From assembly GCA_001995005.1 (NCBI GenBank), contig MDJN01000172.1:1-15221 (forward strand): a stretch of DNA of 15,221 nt, read 5' to 3'. The position numbers and the translations under genes were made by a program. The stretch comes from Candidatus Parepulonipiscium sp. PG-Nun2H_MBin03. Its GTDB lineage: Bacteria > Bacillota > Clostridia > Lachnospirales > Cellulosilyticaceae. The notes beneath the pieces are model-generated. The model saw nothing but the letters and a program-made list of their open reading frames with translations. It was not told where the DNA came from and ran no database searches. Positions within the stretch are counted from its first letter, which is position 1. Each line of letters starts with the position of its first letter. Of this stretch, positions 14,657 to 15,221 are shown in pieces.

Positions 14657-14703
14657 AAATAAGAGGTCTTATTAAGTTAACTCAGTTAACAATCCTCTTA
14701 TTT
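14657..14703. promoter_or_regulatory. Nested palindrome between the M23 and pseudoprotease genes
   Basis: AAATAAGAGG (14657-14666) pairs with CCTCTTATTT (14694-14703). Inside lies GTTAACTCAGTTAAC (14676-14690), a 15-bp operator-like dyad. On the minus strand the stem comes before the ribosome binding site of the pseudoprotease gene and lacks a long T-run. It could be a weak terminator, an attenuator or a repressor site. Confidence 0.45.
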
Positions 14704-14739
14704 TATAACAAATATTAATTTAATGAGGAGTATATTATT

Positions 14740-15221
14740 TTACGGCCTTGCCCCCAGATAATTCCACGGATTTGTATGCGTTCCATTAATTCTTACCTCA
14801 AAGTGGCAGTGGTTACCTGTCGAAAATCCTGTGCTTCCAACTCCAGCTACTTTATCTCCTTGTTTTACCATTTGTCCCACTTTTACGTGCAACGAAGAGT
14901 TATGAGCATATAGAGTCACCAGTCCACCCCCATGGTCTACCATAATTGTATAACCAAATCCATTTACCCAACCAGACGTTATTACCTTTCCATCCGCCGC
15001 TGCTATAACTGTTGTACCATATGCAGCCTCCTGCTCGATGTGAAACTTGAGCAACTTTGAACAAAGAGCCATCACTGATCGAGAGTGGCCAAGGTTGGCT
15101 GTGAAAATATCAAAACAATTTGACTGAGGAGTCACACACCATGACTGGAGTCCACCTAAAGCAGTGGCTGAATATCTGATTAACTGAGCACCGAAGTAAT
15201 GTTGCCAAATTAAACACTTGA
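14740..15221 (-). CDS. M23 (LytM-type) peptidase domain protein, C-terminal part; upstream part doubtful
   Basis: The C-terminal part is a clear M23 metallopeptidase/LytM domain, which cleaves or helps cleave peptidoglycan cross-bridges outside the membrane. Visible are YGTTVIAAADGKV, VDHGGGLVTLYAH, GVGSTGFSTGNHCHFEVRIN with the HxH zinc motif, and the ending NPWNYL, typical of EnvC/murein-hydrolase activators. The frame stays open from the stop at 14740 to the window edge at 15221; the first possible start inside is a GTG at 15135, which has no ribosome binding site. Upstream of AAYGTT (codons near 15025) the family sequence stops abruptly. The expected first zinc motif (HxGxD) is missing, replaced by HIEQE, and the next 60 or so residues are Cys/His/Trp-bearing and not coiled coil. 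Either the gene is fused or rearranged, or the sequence beyond about 15030 is an assembly chimera. The neighbours suggest an FtsEX-linked hydrolase. Confidence 0.7.
   Translation of the reverse strand, partial: KCLIWQHYFGAQLIRYSATALGGLQSWCVTPQSNCFDIFTANLGHSRSVMALCSKLLKFHIEQEAAYGTTVIAAADGKVITSGWVNGFGYTIMVDHGGGLVTLYAHNSSLHVKVGQMVKQGDKVAGVGSTGFSTGNHCHFEVRINGTHTNPWNYLGARP

Overview
The window looks like chromosomal DNA from a low-GC Gram-positive bacterium of the Clostridia. Supporting signs are AT-rich codons, strong AGGAGG-type ribosome binding sites, spoVG, the paired glgC/glgD glycogen genes, a DnaD-domain plus DnaC/DnaI-type primosomal pair, and a MinJ-like membrane protein beside CtpB-type proteases. 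A Lachnospirales-type lineage is plausible but not proven. Both ends behave like contig ends: the left end starts inside a hairpin repeat whose full copy lies at 11435-11490, and the right end (about 15028 onward) breaks the homology of the last gene and may be foreign or chimeric.

Layout. 1-743: hairpin-rich DNA around one small orphan gene (290-568, +). 744-3564 (-): prs, glmU and spoVG; spoVG has its own terminator and prs its own sigma-A-type promoter. 3766-6149 (-): glgC-glgD, overlapping by one base, with a strong promoter at 6190-6218 and a terminator at 3700-3750. 6150-6604: divergent intergenic region with an 81-bp nested stem-loop upstream of murC. 6605-10039 (+): murC, then a DnaD-domain protein and a DnaC/DnaI-like ATPase overlapping by 4 bases. 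10105-11415 (+): a MocR/GntR-aminotransferase regulator whose PLP domain looks degenerate. 11416-11499: convergent intergenic region holding the full hairpin repeat. 11500-15221 (-): a cell-envelope cluster read as M23 peptidase (partial), catalytically dead S41 homologue, intact S41 protease, and MinJ-like membrane protein without a PDZ domain.

Functional picture. prs makes PRPP, glmU makes UDP-GlcNAc, murC adds the first amino acid to UDP-MurNAc, and glgC/glgD supply ADP-glucose for glycogen. The DnaD/DnaC pair probably loads the replicative helicase. The last cluster resembles the Firmicutes neighbourhood ftsEX - M23 - ctpB - minJ, which links cell-wall hydrolysis, proteolysis and division-site control. 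It is altered here by a tandem S41 copy that has lost its catalytic residues, the most interesting biological feature in the window. No tRNA, rRNA, CRISPR array, insertion sequence or transposase gene was recognised.
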